A stretch of 64,000 bases of DNA, taken from assembly GCF_035514885.1 (NCBI RefSeq), contig NZ_DATJCH010000005.1:124001-188000 (forward strand), in the 5' to 3' direction. Shown one piece after another: positions 42,705 through 51,843 of the stretch. Made by a program: the position numbers and the translations under genes. This DNA is from Albibacterium sp035514885 (lineage in GTDB: Bacteria; Bacteroidota; Bacteroidia; Sphingobacteriales; Sphingobacteriaceae). The notes below the pieces were generated by a model that saw only the letters and a program-made list of their open reading frames with translations, was not told where the DNA came from and did no database searches. Numbering within the stretch: the first letter of the stretch is position 1; each line of letters opens with the position of its first letter.

Positions 42705-44267
42705 TTATTTATCTAAAAAACTGCCGTATAGATTGGTAATGAACTGGTCGCCATTGCCTGATAACTGTAATGAAAAAGCATAGAAGTTTTTGAATCCGAA
42801 GTTGTCGGTATTCTGATAGTTTTTCAGAAAAGGAGTATTCAAATTTCTTTCTATTGCAGCATCGGCATTCTCACGGTGTATAAAAAGTGAAAAATTAGAC
42901 GAGGGAGATTGCAGTTCATTATAGCGGATGTAACTTTCATCTTTCGTTAAAAGATCATCATTCTTAATGTTTTCGAGGTAGGTAGCTAAAGTTGTTTCTG
43001 TATTTGCTATTACCAAGTATCCGTTCGCATAGGTGAAGAAGGGTCTTTTGAACTCCTTGAATGGATCTCCTAAAGAATAGTAGAGGAGGTTTGAATTGTC
43101 GAATTGCCGACTAGTACTATCGCTATTCACTGTACTTATTTTATTTGCTATCTGAGAATATTCCAATGAATCTCGGATAGCAATTAGCCCGATTTCTTCT
43201 CCTGATTTTAAGGTAAGTGTGGCAAATTCATTTCCCCATATAGACAATAGTTCGTCATCGACAACTACATCGTTTTGATTTTCGATGTATCTGATTTGTT
43301 CTTTTAATTGTTTTAATTCCTTACGTTTTTCTAAAAGCTTTTCCAGATTATTATGAAAATCTGTATAGTTTGAAATTCCGTAGGTTGCAACTTCTGCAAC
43401 ATTTCCTGGTAACCAGTTTTTCAATTGATGAGAAACTGGTTCTTGCGAGAGAAACAAATTTAAATAAGATGAATCGGAGGACGAGATGGAACTTGTGCCG
43501 CTAAACATTAACACATCTGATTTGTAATTCAAATCGAGCATCGATACACCATCTAATGATTCAAATAAAGGAAGAGTTCCTGTTTGCCGTTTAGTGAATA
43601 ATGAAAGTAAGTCTTTTAATTGACTATGATTGATGTAAAGTTGTAAAGGAGAATTGTTTTTAAGATTGTTTTCTTGAAACTTTTCCAGAAAAAGTTCTGA
43701 AAGGTGTTCAGACTTTTGGTTTAATGATTGTTCAATAAGTGAACTTGAAAAGCTGAACATCGCTTTTTCAGGTTGAATAGATGCATAGACCTTTTTAGAG
43801 ATAGAAGGTAGCGATAGTTCATAATAACTTATTTCGCCATTCTCAATAAATTTGGAACTTACCGTTGAGCTAAAGTTGGATTTAAAAAGATCAAAATTGT
43901 CTATTGCTTTAAGTGGGATGTTTAATAGCCAAAACAGGCTGTCTTTTTCATTATGAAAAGAGAGGTATATGGGTTGCTGATTCGTAGCTGCTATGAAATT
44001 ATCATTTTCGAGAAAGGTTGTTTTAAGCGTCTTTAATTCATTAAATTCTTCTTTTCCAAGTATAAATTCAAAGCTTTTATAGTCTTTAAAAAGGTCGTAA
44101 AAGATTGAATCGTTATTGAATGATAACAGTAGAGAAGCATTTGCAGGAATGTCGGCCAGGTATTGTGTTGTAGCCTTTTGTTTTTGATTTAATCGCGAAA
44201 AATATAAACCTGAAACAACGATTATTGCAATTAATAGGAAAACTATAAGAATGATTGTTTTTTTCAT
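42705..44267 (-). CDS. Membrane-anchored protein of unknown function, DUF3352-like
   Basis: A 520-aa protein with one N-terminal membrane anchor (about 4-23) and a large extracytoplasmic region starting YLADIPANASLLLSFNNDSIF. A short coiled coil lies near 305-330 (LEKLLEKRKELKQLKEQIRYIENQ). The internal layout, with repeated segments of the type FSFSSSLIEQSLNQ and YLVIANTETTLATYLENI, resembles DUF3352-type proteins, but the match is loose. Monocistronic, with a promoter box TAACTTTG at 44277-44284. Confidence 0.6.
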   Translation of the reverse strand: MKKTIILIVFLLIAIIVVSGLYFSRLNQKQKATTQYLADIPANASLLLSFNNDSIFYDLFKDYKSFEFILGKEEFNELKTLKTTFLENDNFIAATNQQPIYLSFHNEKDSLFWLLNIPLKAIDNFDLFKSNFSSTVSSKFIENGEISYYELSLPSISKKVYASIQPEKAMFSFSSSLIEQSLNQKSEHLSELFLEKFQENNLKNNSPLQLYINHSQLKDLLSLFTKRQTGTLPLFESLDGVSMLDLNYKSDVLMFSGTSSISSSDSSYLNLFLSQEPVSHQLKNWLPGNVAEVATYGISNYTDFHNNLEKLLEKRKELKQLKEQIRYIENQNDVVVDDELLSIWGNEFATLTLKSGEEIGLIAIRDSLEYSQIANKISTVNSDSTSRQFDNSNLLYYSLGDPFKEFKRPFFTYANGYLVIANTETTLATYLENIKNDDLLTKDESYIRYNELQSPSSNFSLFIHRENADAAIERNLNTPFLKNYQNTDNFGFKNFYAFSLQLSGNGDQFITNLYGSFLDK

Positions 44268-44276
44268 GTTTGCTCA

Positions 44277-44284
44277 CAAAGTTA
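44277..44284 (-). promoter_or_regulatory. Promoter -7 box of the 520-aa membrane protein gene
   Basis: TAACTTTG on the minus strand matches TAnnTTTG and lies 9 nt before the ATG. Confidence 0.45.
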
Positions 44285-44348
44285 AATATTTAAGAACGAA
44301 GGGGACGAAAATCTAAAAGGTTTATTAAATTTAACCGAAATTAGCATT

Positions 44349-44732
44349 ATGAACAAACGTATTATTCTTGTCGGAGCTTTATTTGGTATTATCGGCGTAA
44401 TTCTCGGAGCTTTTGGAGCTCATGGACTTGAAGGCAAAGTGAGTGCTACGAGCTTAGATAATTGGAAAACTGCTGTTAGTTATCAATTCTATCATACTTT
44501 TGCGATCTTATATTTATCTACTTTCTCCAGAGCGAAGAATGGTTTGATAAACTTCTCTTTTATCACTTTCACATTAGGTATTATTCTTTTTTCAGGATCT
44601 CTTTATTTGTTAGCAACCCGAGAAATAACCCAGCTTTCTGCTTCGTTTCTTGGCCCAATAACCCCATTAGGTGGTTTGTGTTTTATTTTGGGTTGGATAG
44701 GTTTGTTTATAGCAACTATAAGGCATAAATAA
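44349..44732 (+). CDS. DUF423 (YgdD-type) inner-membrane protein
   Basis: A 127-aa protein with four membrane helices and the family signature GAFGAHGLEGKVSATSLDNWKTAVSYQFYHTFAILYL (about 22-58), GIILFSGSLYLLA and TPLGGLCFILGWIGLFI. The function is unknown; the family is widespread. Its stop directly precedes the TTG start of priA, so the two are probably co-transcribed. Confidence 0.9.
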   Translation: MNKRIILVGALFGIIGVILGAFGAHGLEGKVSATSLDNWKTAVSYQFYHTFAILYLSTFSRAKNGLINFSFITFTLGIILFSGSLYLLATREITQLSASFLGPITPLGGLCFILGWIGLFIATIRHK

Positions 44733-47183
44733 TTGAAGACTTATTTTGTAGATGTAATATTACCCCTGGCAATCGGGAAAACCTATACATATCGTGTACC
44801 CAAGCAGTTGGATGGTTCTGTAGAGGTTGGTAAACGGGTGGTAGTTCAGTTTGGAAAAACAAAAATCTATTCGGCTATCATTCATGCCATTCATGAGAAG
44901 GCACCAGAACGCTACGAGGCAAAGTATATATTAGATGTACTAGATGAAAAGATTGTTGTAAAAGCAGAGCAATTGGCTTTATGGGAATGGATATCTGACT
45001 ATTACCTCTGCCAATTAGGGGAAGTGATGCAGGCTGCTTTACCATCAGCTTTGAAACTAGCAAGTGAAACAAAAATTATCGCTTCTGATTTGGATACAAT
45101 AGATCGTAATGAATTGAGCGATAAGGAGTATTTGATATTGGATGCTTTGGAGATATCTCCCGAAATAAAAGTCAGTGATATTATTAAGCTATTGGGTCAG
45201 AAAACTGTTTTGCCAATTTTAAAGGGTTTGCTGGATAAAGGTGTAATTCGAATCTCTGAGGAAATTTCTGAACGTTATAAGCCGAAAAAGAAAGCTTTTG
45301 TTAGCTTAAATCCTATTTATGGAGACCAGGATGCAAAACGTGAGTTGTTTGAAAGCTTAAATCGAGCACCCAAACAACTGGATGCAGTAATGACTTATAT
45401 CCATTTAAAAAGGAGTCAGGAAAAAGTTTCAAAGGCCGAGTTATTGGAATTTTCAGGTTGTGGAAATTCTGCATTCACGGCATTAGTTAATAAAGAGGTT
45501 CTTTATGTCCGAGAGGAAGTCGTTAGCAGGATTTCAAATAGTGGTGATGAATTGCTGAAGGAGGTAATATTAAGCGAAGCGCAACAGAATGCTTTTGATA
45601 GAATTAAGGAAGGGTTTATAAATAAAGAGATTTCTCTATTATATGGAGTAACGGCATCCGGGAAAACTGAGATCTATATTAAGCTTATTCATGAGGTCGT
45701 TAATGAAGGTAAATGTGCTTTATATCTACTTCCAGAAATTGCTTTAACTACACAAATAATAGAAAGGCTTCGATTTCATTTTGGATCTAAAATAGGTGTA
45801 TATCACTCTCGTTTAAGTGAGAATGAGAGGGCGGAGGTTTGGAAGAAAGTGCTAGATGGAGAAATTCAAATCATTTTAGGGGCCCGGTCTTCGGTGTTTC
45901 TTCCATTTTGTGATTTAGGATTGGTAATCGTAGATGAAGAGCATGAGGTTTCATATAAGCAGTTTGATCCGGCACCTCGATATCAAGCAAGAGATACGGC
46001 TATTTTTCTTGGGTATTTGCATCAAGCCAAGGTATTATTGGGTTCTGCCACCCCCTCTATCGAGAGCTATTATAATGCTAAGGCGGGAAAATATACTTTG
46101 GTAACACTGAATGAAAGGTATGGAACTGCTCAATTACCCTCCATTGAAATTGTTAATCTAAAATCAGATACAAAGCAAAAGGCCACTAATCCTTATTTTA
46201 CACCGGTATTAATTAAGAATATTGAAGAAACCCTGGCAAAGAAGGAACAGGTTATCCTGTTTCAAAATAGGAGAGGACATACTCCGATCCTGCTTTGCGC
46301 AACTTGTGGTTATTCTCCAAAATGCGTTCATTGTGATGTGAGTTTAACTTATCATAAAAGCAGCGGACAAATGCATTGTCATTATTGTGGTTTCCGTGAA
46401 GAGCTTATTCGTGTTTGTCCGGCTTGTGGTTCTACACATCTTCAGAATAAGGGCTTTGGAACTCAGCGTATTGAAGAAGAGCTTAGCTATTTATTGCCAG
46501 ATGCAAGTATAGCGAGGCTAGATTTGGATTCAACACGATCTAAGTTTAGTTTTGAGAAAATATTAACAGATTTTGATGAGCATCGTTATGATATCCTAAT
46601 TGGTACTCAGATGGTTGCTAAGGGACTTGATTTTGGAAAGGTTAGTTTGATCGGTGTAATCAATGCGGATAGTTTGATTAATTATCCTGATTTTCGTGCT
46701 TTTGAAAGGAGCTTTGCGATGTTGTCTCAGGTGAGTGGCAGAGCTGGGCGACGGGATATTCGAGGAAAGGTTATTATTCAAGCTTATGCTACGGGGCACC
46801 GTATATTGGAGCAGGTGGTAAACCACGATTATGAGACAATGTTTCTGACCGAAGTGACAGAGCGAAAGAGTTATGGCTACCCTCCATTTTACAGGTTGAT
46901 TAAGATTGAAGTCAAGCATAAGGATAATCTCCGTGTTGTGGATTGTGCAAACCGATTAGCAATACAGTTGCGCCAGCAGTTTGGTGACCGTGTTTTGGGG
47001 CCGGAAGAACCTTTAATTGGACGCATACGAAATTACTATATTAATACTATCTTATTGAAAATGGAACGTGCGACGGTTAGTATTTCTAAAGTAAAAGAAG
47101 TGCTTAGGGATATTATTGTAAACTATAATACGGATAAACTAAACAAGGGATCTTTTTTGCATGTAGATGTAGATCCGTATTAA
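44733..47183 (+). CDS. priA: Primosomal replication restart helicase PriA
   Basis: Superfamily 2 3'-5' helicase that reloads the replisome at stalled forks. At 816 aa it starts at TTG, abutting the upstream stop, with the family N-terminus KTYFVDVILPLAIGKTYTYRVP. Motifs: Walker A LLYGVTASGKTEIYIKL (about 305-320), DEEHE, LGSATPS, eight zinc-binding cysteines (CATCGYSPKCVHC, CHYCGF, CPACGS) and GTQMVAKGLDF, QVSGRAGR. All expected domains are present. Confidence 0.96.
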   Translation: MKTYFVDVILPLAIGKTYTYRVPKQLDGSVEVGKRVVVQFGKTKIYSAIIHAIHEKAPERYEAKYILDVLDEKIVVKAEQLALWEWISDYYLCQLGEVMQAALPSALKLASETKIIASDLDTIDRNELSDKEYLILDALEISPEIKVSDIIKLLGQKTVLPILKGLLDKGVIRISEEISERYKPKKKAFVSLNPIYGDQDAKRELFESLNRAPKQLDAVMTYIHLKRSQEKVSKAELLEFSGCGNSAFTALVNKEVLYVREEVVSRISNSGDELLKEVILSEAQQNAFDRIKEGFINKEISLLYGVTASGKTEIYIKLIHEVVNEGKCALYLLPEIALTTQIIERLRFHFGSKIGVYHSRLSENERAEVWKKVLDGEIQIILGARSSVFLPFCDLGLVIVDEEHEVSYKQFDPAPRYQARDTAIFLGYLHQAKVLLGSATPSIESYYNAKAGKYTLVTLNERYGTAQLPSIEIVNLKSDTKQKATNPYFTPVLIKNIEETLAKKEQVILFQNRRGHTPILLCATCGYSPKCVHCDVSLTYHKSSGQMHCHYCGFREELIRVCPACGSTHLQNKGFGTQRIEEELSYLLPDASIARLDLDSTRSKFSFEKILTDFDEHRYDILIGTQMVAKGLDFGKVSLIGVINADSLINYPDFRAFERSFAMLSQVSGRAGRRDIRGKVIIQAYATGHRILEQVVNHDYETMFLTEVTERKSYGYPPFYRLIKIEVKHKDNLRVVDCANRLAIQLRQQFGDRVLGPEEPLIGRIRNYYINTILLKMERATVSISKVKEVLRDIIVNYNTDKLNKGSFLHVDVDPY

Positions 47184-47237
47184 TTCCTTCTTATTCAAGT
47201 AAGTGTATTTTGTTTCTATGCAAAGGCTTTTTTTGTG

Positions 47238-47245
47238 TAATTTTG
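47238..47245 (+). promoter_or_regulatory. Promoter -7 box of pcm
   Basis: TAATTTTG matches TAnnTTTG and ends 7 nt before the ATG; a TTTC 21 nt upstream may be the -33 element. Confidence 0.5.
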
Positions 47246-47252
47246 GGTAGTT

Positions 47253-47909
47253 ATGGCCTATAAGTTTATTGATAATTATCGAGAAAAGGGAGCTAGAAAG
47301 CTATTGGTGAAACTGCTTGAAAAGCGTGGTATTGAAGATAAAAATGTTTTACGAGCGATAGGAAAGGTTCCGAGGCATTTCTTTTTTGATGAAACTTTCT
47401 GGATTAAAGCATATCAAGATATTGCTTTCCCTATTGGAGATGGACAAACCATATCTCAACCCTATACGGTAGCTTATCAAACGGAGTTGTTGCATGTTAA
47501 AAAAGGTGATAAGGTTCTTGAGATTGGAACCGGATCGGGTTATCAGACCTGCATACTTCTTGAATTAGGAGCTGAGGTTTATACTATTGAAAGACAAAAG
47601 AGTTTGTATGATCGGGTTATTCAAGTTTTACCCCATATGGGCTACCGTCCTTTCTTTTTTTATGGGGATGGTTCAAAAGGAATTGAAGAACATGCTCCTT
47701 ATGATAAGATTATAGTTACTGCAGGTGCACCTATGGTACCCGAAATTATGTTAAAGCAGCTCAAGATAGGAGGTATTCTTGTGATTCCGGTGGGTGATGA
47801 GAAGCAGCAGAAGATGGTGACAATTCTGAGGGTAGGAGAAGATGATTTTGATCGAATAGAGTTGGATACTTTTCGTTTTGTTCCGCTTGTAGGCGATGAA
47901 GCTTGGTAG
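47253..47909 (+). CDS. pcm: Protein-L-isoaspartate O-methyltransferase
   Basis: SAM-dependent repair of isoaspartyl residues in damaged proteins. The 218-aa protein has FPIGDGQTISQPYTVAYQTELL (about 67-89), motif I VLEIGTGSGYQTCILLELGAEVYTIER and the C-terminal IPVGDEKQQKM. The length is usual. It converges on panB with only 15 bp between; no terminator was seen there. Confidence 0.95.
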   Translation: MAYKFIDNYREKGARKLLVKLLEKRGIEDKNVLRAIGKVPRHFFFDETFWIKAYQDIAFPIGDGQTISQPYTVAYQTELLHVKKGDKVLEIGTGSGYQTCILLELGAEVYTIERQKSLYDRVIQVLPHMGYRPFFFYGDGSKGIEEHAPYDKIIVTAGAPMVPEIMLKQLKIGGILVIPVGDEKQQKMVTILRVGEDDFDRIELDTFRFVPLVGDEAW

Positions 47910-47924
47910 TTAAAAATTAGAACC

Positions 47925-48740
47925 TTAGTATTGTTCGTCTGTACCAGGGAAGCTATTGTCTTTCACGTCTTTTATATATTGCTGTACTGCTCCTTTGATT
48001 TCTCCATGTAAATTTAAGTACTGTCTTAAAAATTTAGGTTTGAAGTTCTCAGTAAGACCTAACATGTCATTCACAACTAATACTTGTCCGTCACAACCCA
48101 TTCCGGCACCTATGCCAATTGTTGGGATACGTGTGTGGCTTGATAATTCACCAGCTAGTTTTGCTGGTATTTTTTCTAGTACAACTGCAAAGCATCCTGC
48201 TTCCTGAAGGACATGAAGATTGTTTTTTAAAACATGAGCTTCTGATTCGCTTTTTGCACGTACTCCAAAACTTCCGAATTGATTGATTGATTGGGGTGTT
48301 AGTCCTAGATGTCCTACTACAGGTATTCCTGCTGAAACGATTTTTTCTACTGCTTCTTGGATTTCTGCTCCTCCTTCCAGTTTAACACCATGTGCGCCAC
48401 TTTCCTTCATAATCCGGATTGCTGATTCTAAGGCCTTACTTGAAGAGCCCTGATAGCTTCCAAAAGGCAAGTCGACAATTACCATAGCCCACTTTACTGC
48501 CCTTACTACAGATGAGGCATGGTAAATCATTTGATCTAAGGTAATTGGTAATGTTGTACTATGTCCTGCAAAGACATTGGCGGCAGAGTCGCCTACTAAT
48601 ATGATTTCAATACCAGCTTGATCCAGAATACTGGCCATTGAGTAATCATAAGCTGTTAACATCGTTATTTTTTCGCCAGAATTCTTCATCTCCATGATGG
48701 TAGATGTACTGATGCGTTTCATTTCTTTGTGTTCAGACAT
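47925..48740 (-). CDS. panB: 3-methyl-2-oxobutanoate hydroxymethyltransferase
   Basis: First committed step of pantothenate (coenzyme A) synthesis, transferring a hydroxymethyl group to ketoisovalerate. The 271-aa TIM-barrel protein has KITMLTAYDYSMA, ILVGDSAANVFAGH, VDLPFGSYQ, GAHGVKLEGG, VVGHLGLTPQSINQFG and IPTIGIGAGMGCDGQVLVVNDMLG. The remaining pan genes are not adjacent. Confidence 0.97.
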   Translation of the reverse strand: MSEHKEMKRISTSTIMEMKNSGEKITMLTAYDYSMASILDQAGIEIILVGDSAANVFAGHSTTLPITLDQMIYHASSVVRAVKWAMVIVDLPFGSYQGSSSKALESAIRIMKESGAHGVKLEGGAEIQEAVEKIVSAGIPVVGHLGLTPQSINQFGSFGVRAKSESEAHVLKNNLHVLQEAGCFAVVLEKIPAKLAGELSSHTRIPTIGIGAGMGCDGQVLVVNDMLGLTENFKPKFLRQYLNLHGEIKGAVQQYIKDVKDNSFPGTDEQY

Positions 48741-48744
48741 AACA

Positions 48745-48752
48745 CAAATGTA
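48745..48752 (-). promoter_or_regulatory. Promoter -7 box of panB
   Basis: TACATTTG on the minus strand ends 4 nt before the panB ATG, predicting a leaderless transcript. It is back to back with the mntR-type promoter, 22 bp away. Confidence 0.55.
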
Positions 48753-48774
48753 AATAATTCATTTCATTTTTTGT

Positions 48775-48782
48775 TATCTTTG
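48775..48782 (+). promoter_or_regulatory. Promoter -7 box of the DtxR-family gene
   Basis: TATCTTTG ends 5 nt before the ATG at 48788, again predicting a leaderless transcript. Confidence 0.55.
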
Positions 48783-48787
48783 TTCGT

Positions 48788-49444
48788 ATGTTAACTATAA
48801 CCGAAGAGAACTATTTAAAAGCATTGTTGCATCTTTCTGCACGTGAATTAAAGAATCTAGGTGTTGGTACGAATCAACTTGCAGTAAAATTGAATGTCCG
48901 TCCGGCTACTGTTAATAATATGGTAAAGAAGTTGAAGGATAAAGAGTTGGTTGATTCTGAAAAGTATGGTAAGATATCTCTTACAAGTAAGGGTAGATCG
49001 TTGGCTGTGCAAATCATCAGGAAGCATAGGTTGTGGGAAACATTTTTATTTACCAAACTTGATTTTACTTGGGATGAGGTACATGAGGTAGCTGAACAAC
49101 TTGAACATATTCGATCTGAAAAGCTGATTGAGAAGCTGGATAAGTTCTTGGATTATCCGCAATATGATCCGCATGGAGATGAAATCCCTTCGAAGAATGG
49201 TAAGTATAAGGTTGAGGTAAAAAAAACTCTGTCCGATTGTAAACCCGGTTCTGTTTGCGAGATTGTATCTGTGAAAGATAATGATACTGATTTCTTGCAG
49301 TATGTAGGTTCACTTGGTATTGGAATTAATAGCAAAGTTGAAGTGATCAACAAATTAAATTTTGACGGTACACTTTCTTTGAAGATAGATAATAATAAAG
49401 TCAGCGTTTCTCAGAAAATAGCCGAAAATATATATATAAAATAA
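48788..49444 (+). CDS. DtxR/MntR-family metal-dependent repressor
   Basis: A 218-aa protein with a winged HTH (about 1-60: TEENYLKALLHLSAR...VGTNQLAVKLNVRPATVNNMVKKLKDKELVDSEKYGKISLTSKG), a metal-binding dimerisation domain (about 62-140: HRLWETFLFTKLDFTWDEVHEVAEQLEHI, YPQYDPHGDEIPS) and a C-terminal FeoA/SH3-like domain. Metal ligand residues of the family (His, Glu and Asp in these motifs) are present. It likely senses Mn2+ or Fe2+; which metal cannot be told. smpB starts 2 bp after it. Confidence 0.92.
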   Translation: MLTITEENYLKALLHLSARELKNLGVGTNQLAVKLNVRPATVNNMVKKLKDKELVDSEKYGKISLTSKGRSLAVQIIRKHRLWETFLFTKLDFTWDEVHEVAEQLEHIRSEKLIEKLDKFLDYPQYDPHGDEIPSKNGKYKVEVKKTLSDCKPGSVCEIVSVKDNDTDFLQYVGSLGIGINSKVEVINKLNFDGTLSLKIDNNKVSVSQKIAENIYIK

Positions 49445-49446
49445 TT

Positions 49447-49905
49447 ATGAATTTGTCGTCAGACATTAATGTAAAGAATAAGAAGGCTTATTTTGAATAC
49501 CATATACTCGATAAATATATTGCAGGTATTTCTTTGTTAGGTACTGAAATAAAGTCGATCAGGTCGGGTAAGGTTAATATAAATGATTCATTTTGTTCCT
49601 TTTTGGATGGTGATTTACACATTCGTAACATGCATATTTCGGAATATTCACACGGATCATTTTATAACCATGAAGCACGACGGGACCGGAAGTTGCTTTT
49701 GACAAAGAAAGAACTGAAGAAGCTTTTAGTTAAGGGAGAAGAGCGGGGCTATACAATAGTTCCTTTAAGGATGTTTATTAGTAGTAGGGGTTTCGCAAAG
49801 TTGGAAATAGCTTTGGCTCAGGGTAAGAAGGATTTTGATAAACGAGATACCATTAAAGATCGTGAGAATAAACGTGAGCTTGATAGGGTAATGAAGCGAG
49901 GTTAA
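49447..49905 (+). CDS. smpB: SsrA-binding protein
   Basis: Partner of tmRNA in ribosome rescue. The 152-aa beta-barrel protein has NKKAYFEYHILDKYIAGISLLGTEIKSIRSGKVNINDSFC, KLLLTKKELKKL and the basic C-terminal tail AQGKKDFDKRDTIKDRENKRELDRVMKR that enters the mRNA channel. tmRNA itself (ssrA) is not seen in the window. It converges on obgE with only 8 bp between. Confidence 0.97.
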   Translation: MNLSSDINVKNKKAYFEYHILDKYIAGISLLGTEIKSIRSGKVNINDSFCSFLDGDLHIRNMHISEYSHGSFYNHEARRDRKLLLTKKELKKLLVKGEERGYTIVPLRMFISSRGFAKLEIALAQGKKDFDKRDTIKDRENKRELDRVMKRG

Positions 49906-49913
49906 TTTAAAAG

Positions 49914-50912
49914 TTAATCTTGTATTGCTTTCCAGATTAGATCCTTTAATTCTGACAAATTCTTCTGTGCAGCTGCAGATATAAAAACATAAGGCACATT
50001 TTTCGGAAGTTCTTTTTCCATTTCTTGCTTTAGCTCATCATCCAGTAAATCAAGCTTAGTGATTGCTAAAACGCGTGGCTTATCGATAAGTTCCGGGTTG
50101 TATTCTGTTAATTCTTTCAATAGAATTTCATATTCCTGAGCAATACTTCTTGTTGTATCAGTTGGAATAGTGAATAATAGCACGGAATTTCTTTCTATAT
50201 GTCTTAAAAAACGATATCCCAATCCTTTACCTTTTGATGCACCCTCAATGATTCCGGGAATATCTGCCATGATAAACGATTTGTTATTACGATAGGAAAC
50301 AATTCCTAAATTGGGTACAAGTGTTGTAAACGCATAATCAGCAATTTCAGGTTTAGCTGCTGACACAACAGAAAGCAACGTAGATTTGCCAGCATTAGGG
50401 AAGCCAACTAGGCCGACATCAGCAAGGATTTTTAATTCTAGTATTATCCAGCGCTCCTGACCAGCTTCTCCGGTTTGTGCAAAGCGTGGTGTTTGTTTTG
50501 TAGCACTTTTAAAGTGCCAGTTACCTAAACCACCACGGCCACCAGGAGTTAATATTTTAGTTTCTCCATCTTCAGTAATTTCGAAAAGTATTTCGCCAGT
50601 TTCAGCATCTTTTGCAACGGTTCCTAAAGGTACTTCTAGGGTATCATCGTTTCCGTCTTTACCGGTGCTAAGTGATTTGCCACCATTTTCTCCATTCTCA
50701 GCAATTATATGCTTTCTGAATTTTAAATGAAGAAGGGTCCAGAGTTGTTTATTACCCTTTAATATTATATGTCCGCCACGACCACCGTCACCACCATCCG
50801 GGCCACCTTTAGCTGTGTTTTTATCTCTATGGAGATGTGCAGAGCCAGAGCCTCCTTGTCCTGAACGGCAGCAAATCTTCACATAATCAACAAAATTGGA
50901 GCCCTGGGACAT
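49914..50912 (-). CDS. obgE: GTPase ObgE/CgtA
   Basis: Essential GTPase in 50S ribosome assembly and stress signalling. The 332-aa protein has the glycine-rich OBG fold (about 1-157: FVDYVKICCRSGQGGSGSAHLHRDKNTAKGGPDGGDGGRGGHI) and a G domain with GFPNAGKSTLLS, the switch DIPGIIEGASKGKGLG, and TKLD. It lacks a C-terminal OCT domain, normal for shorter Obg proteins. adk is 8 bp upstream, so they form an operon. Confidence 0.97.
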   Translation of the reverse strand: MSQGSNFVDYVKICCRSGQGGSGSAHLHRDKNTAKGGPDGGDGGRGGHIILKGNKQLWTLLHLKFRKHIIAENGENGGKSLSTGKDGNDDTLEVPLGTVAKDAETGEILFEITEDGETKILTPGGRGGLGNWHFKSATKQTPRFAQTGEAGQERWIILELKILADVGLVGFPNAGKSTLLSVVSAAKPEIADYAFTTLVPNLGIVSYRNNKSFIMADIPGIIEGASKGKGLGYRFLRHIERNSVLLFTIPTDTTRSIAQEYEILLKELTEYNPELIDKPRVLAITKLDLLDDELKQEMEKELPKNVPYVFISAAAQKNLSELKDLIWKAIQD

Positions 50913-50920
50913 GTCTTTTC

Positions 50921-51496
50921 TTATTTTAATTTTTCAATGACTTCAGATATTTTATTGAAAATATCGTCGATTGTGCCAATACCGTACACTGTGTTAAGTT
51001 TTCCTTGTTGTTTGTAAAAATTGGCAACAGGTGTAGTTTTCGATTGGTATTCTGCAATTCGTTTTCGGATAATTTCTGGATTAGCATCATCTGCTCTTCC
51101 CGAATCTTTGCCACGTAATAGTAGTCTCTTTTCTAATTCATCTTCATTTACTTCAAGAGAGATCATTCCGGCAATTTGCTCATTGTGCTTTTGTAAAAGA
51201 GCATCTAATGCCTCTGCTTGGGCAACTGTTCTTGGGAAACCATCAAAAATAAATCCATTAACATCTGGATTTTTAGCTAATTGGTTATTTATCATTCCGA
51301 TTACTACTTCATCGGGCACCAATTTGCCCTCATCCATTAATTTCTTTGCTTCTAAGCCTAAGGTTGTACCATTGCTTATTTCGCTGCGAAGTAAATCTCC
51401 TGTTGATAAATGAATCAGTTGGTATTTCTCGATTAATTTTTGTGATTGAGTTCCTTTACCGGCTCCTGGTGGGCCAAATAATACTAAGTTTAGCAT
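50921..51496 (-). CDS. adk: Adenylate kinase
   Basis: Interconverts ATP + AMP and 2 ADP. The 191-aa short-lid form has Walker A GPPGAGKGTQ (about 9-18), IHLSTGDLLRSEI, GFIFDGFPRTVAQAE and RADDANPEIIRKRI. The zinc or proline-rich LID insertion of long forms is absent. Its promoter region, with TAACTTTA (one mismatch), starts just after the tRNA-Arg terminator. Confidence 0.97.
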   Translation of the reverse strand: MLNLVLFGPPGAGKGTQSQKLIEKYQLIHLSTGDLLRSEISNGTTLGLEAKKLMDEGKLVPDEVVIGMINNQLAKNPDVNGFIFDGFPRTVAQAEALDALLQKHNEQIAGMISLEVNEDELEKRLLLRGKDSGRADDANPEIIRKRIAEYQSKTTPVANFYKQQGKLNTVYGIGTIDDIFNKISEVIEKLK

Positions 51497-51512
51497 AGTA
51501 GTATAAAGTTAA

Positions 51513-51542
51513 AAAGCCTAATCAGCTGTTAGATTAGGCTTT
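51513..51542 (-). terminator. Terminator of tRNA-Arg
   Basis: On the minus strand a 10-bp stem (AAGCCTAATC pairing with GATTAGGCTT, 8-nt loop) ends in a T run, 14 nt downstream of the tRNA 3' end. Confidence 0.85.
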
Positions 51543-51555
51543 GTAATTAAAAACG

Positions 51556-51629
51556 TGCACTTGAAGGGAGTCGAACCCCTAACCTCCTGATCCGTAGTCA
51601 GGTGCTCTATCCAGTTAAGCTACAAGTGC
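51556..51629 (-). tRNA. tRNA-Arg (anticodon ACG)
   Basis: A full 74-nt cloverleaf on the minus strand. The acceptor stem GCACTTG pairs with CAAGTGC, the anticodon arm CCTGA-CTACGGA-TCAGG carries ACG, and the T arm AGGGG-TTCGACT-CCCTT has the TTCGA signature. A discriminator A follows the acceptor stem; CCA is not encoded and must be added. A34 would be edited to inosine to read CGN codons. Confidence 0.97.
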
Positions 51630-51645
51630 GTCCTGAATCGGAATG

Positions 51646-51677
51646 CAAAGATATAATTCCATTCTAATATCCGGAAA
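51646..51677 (-). promoter_or_regulatory. Promoter of tRNA-Arg
   Basis: On the minus strand TTTC, a 20-nt spacer and TATCTTTG (51646-51653) form a near-consensus Bacteroidota promoter, 16 nt before the tRNA 5' end. Confidence 0.65.
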
Positions 51678-51843
51678 TATTTCTGCTAAAATATAAAATT
51701 ATTTTTTTCACCCTGATAAACGGATCCCGGCTGTGCTTGGTATTCAGTAGATTAATGATTTTATTACAGGTGATTTATATTAAAAATTAACAGAATGATA
51801 TTCTTTGACACTATTTTGTACTTTTAACGTTATATTTAGGAAT

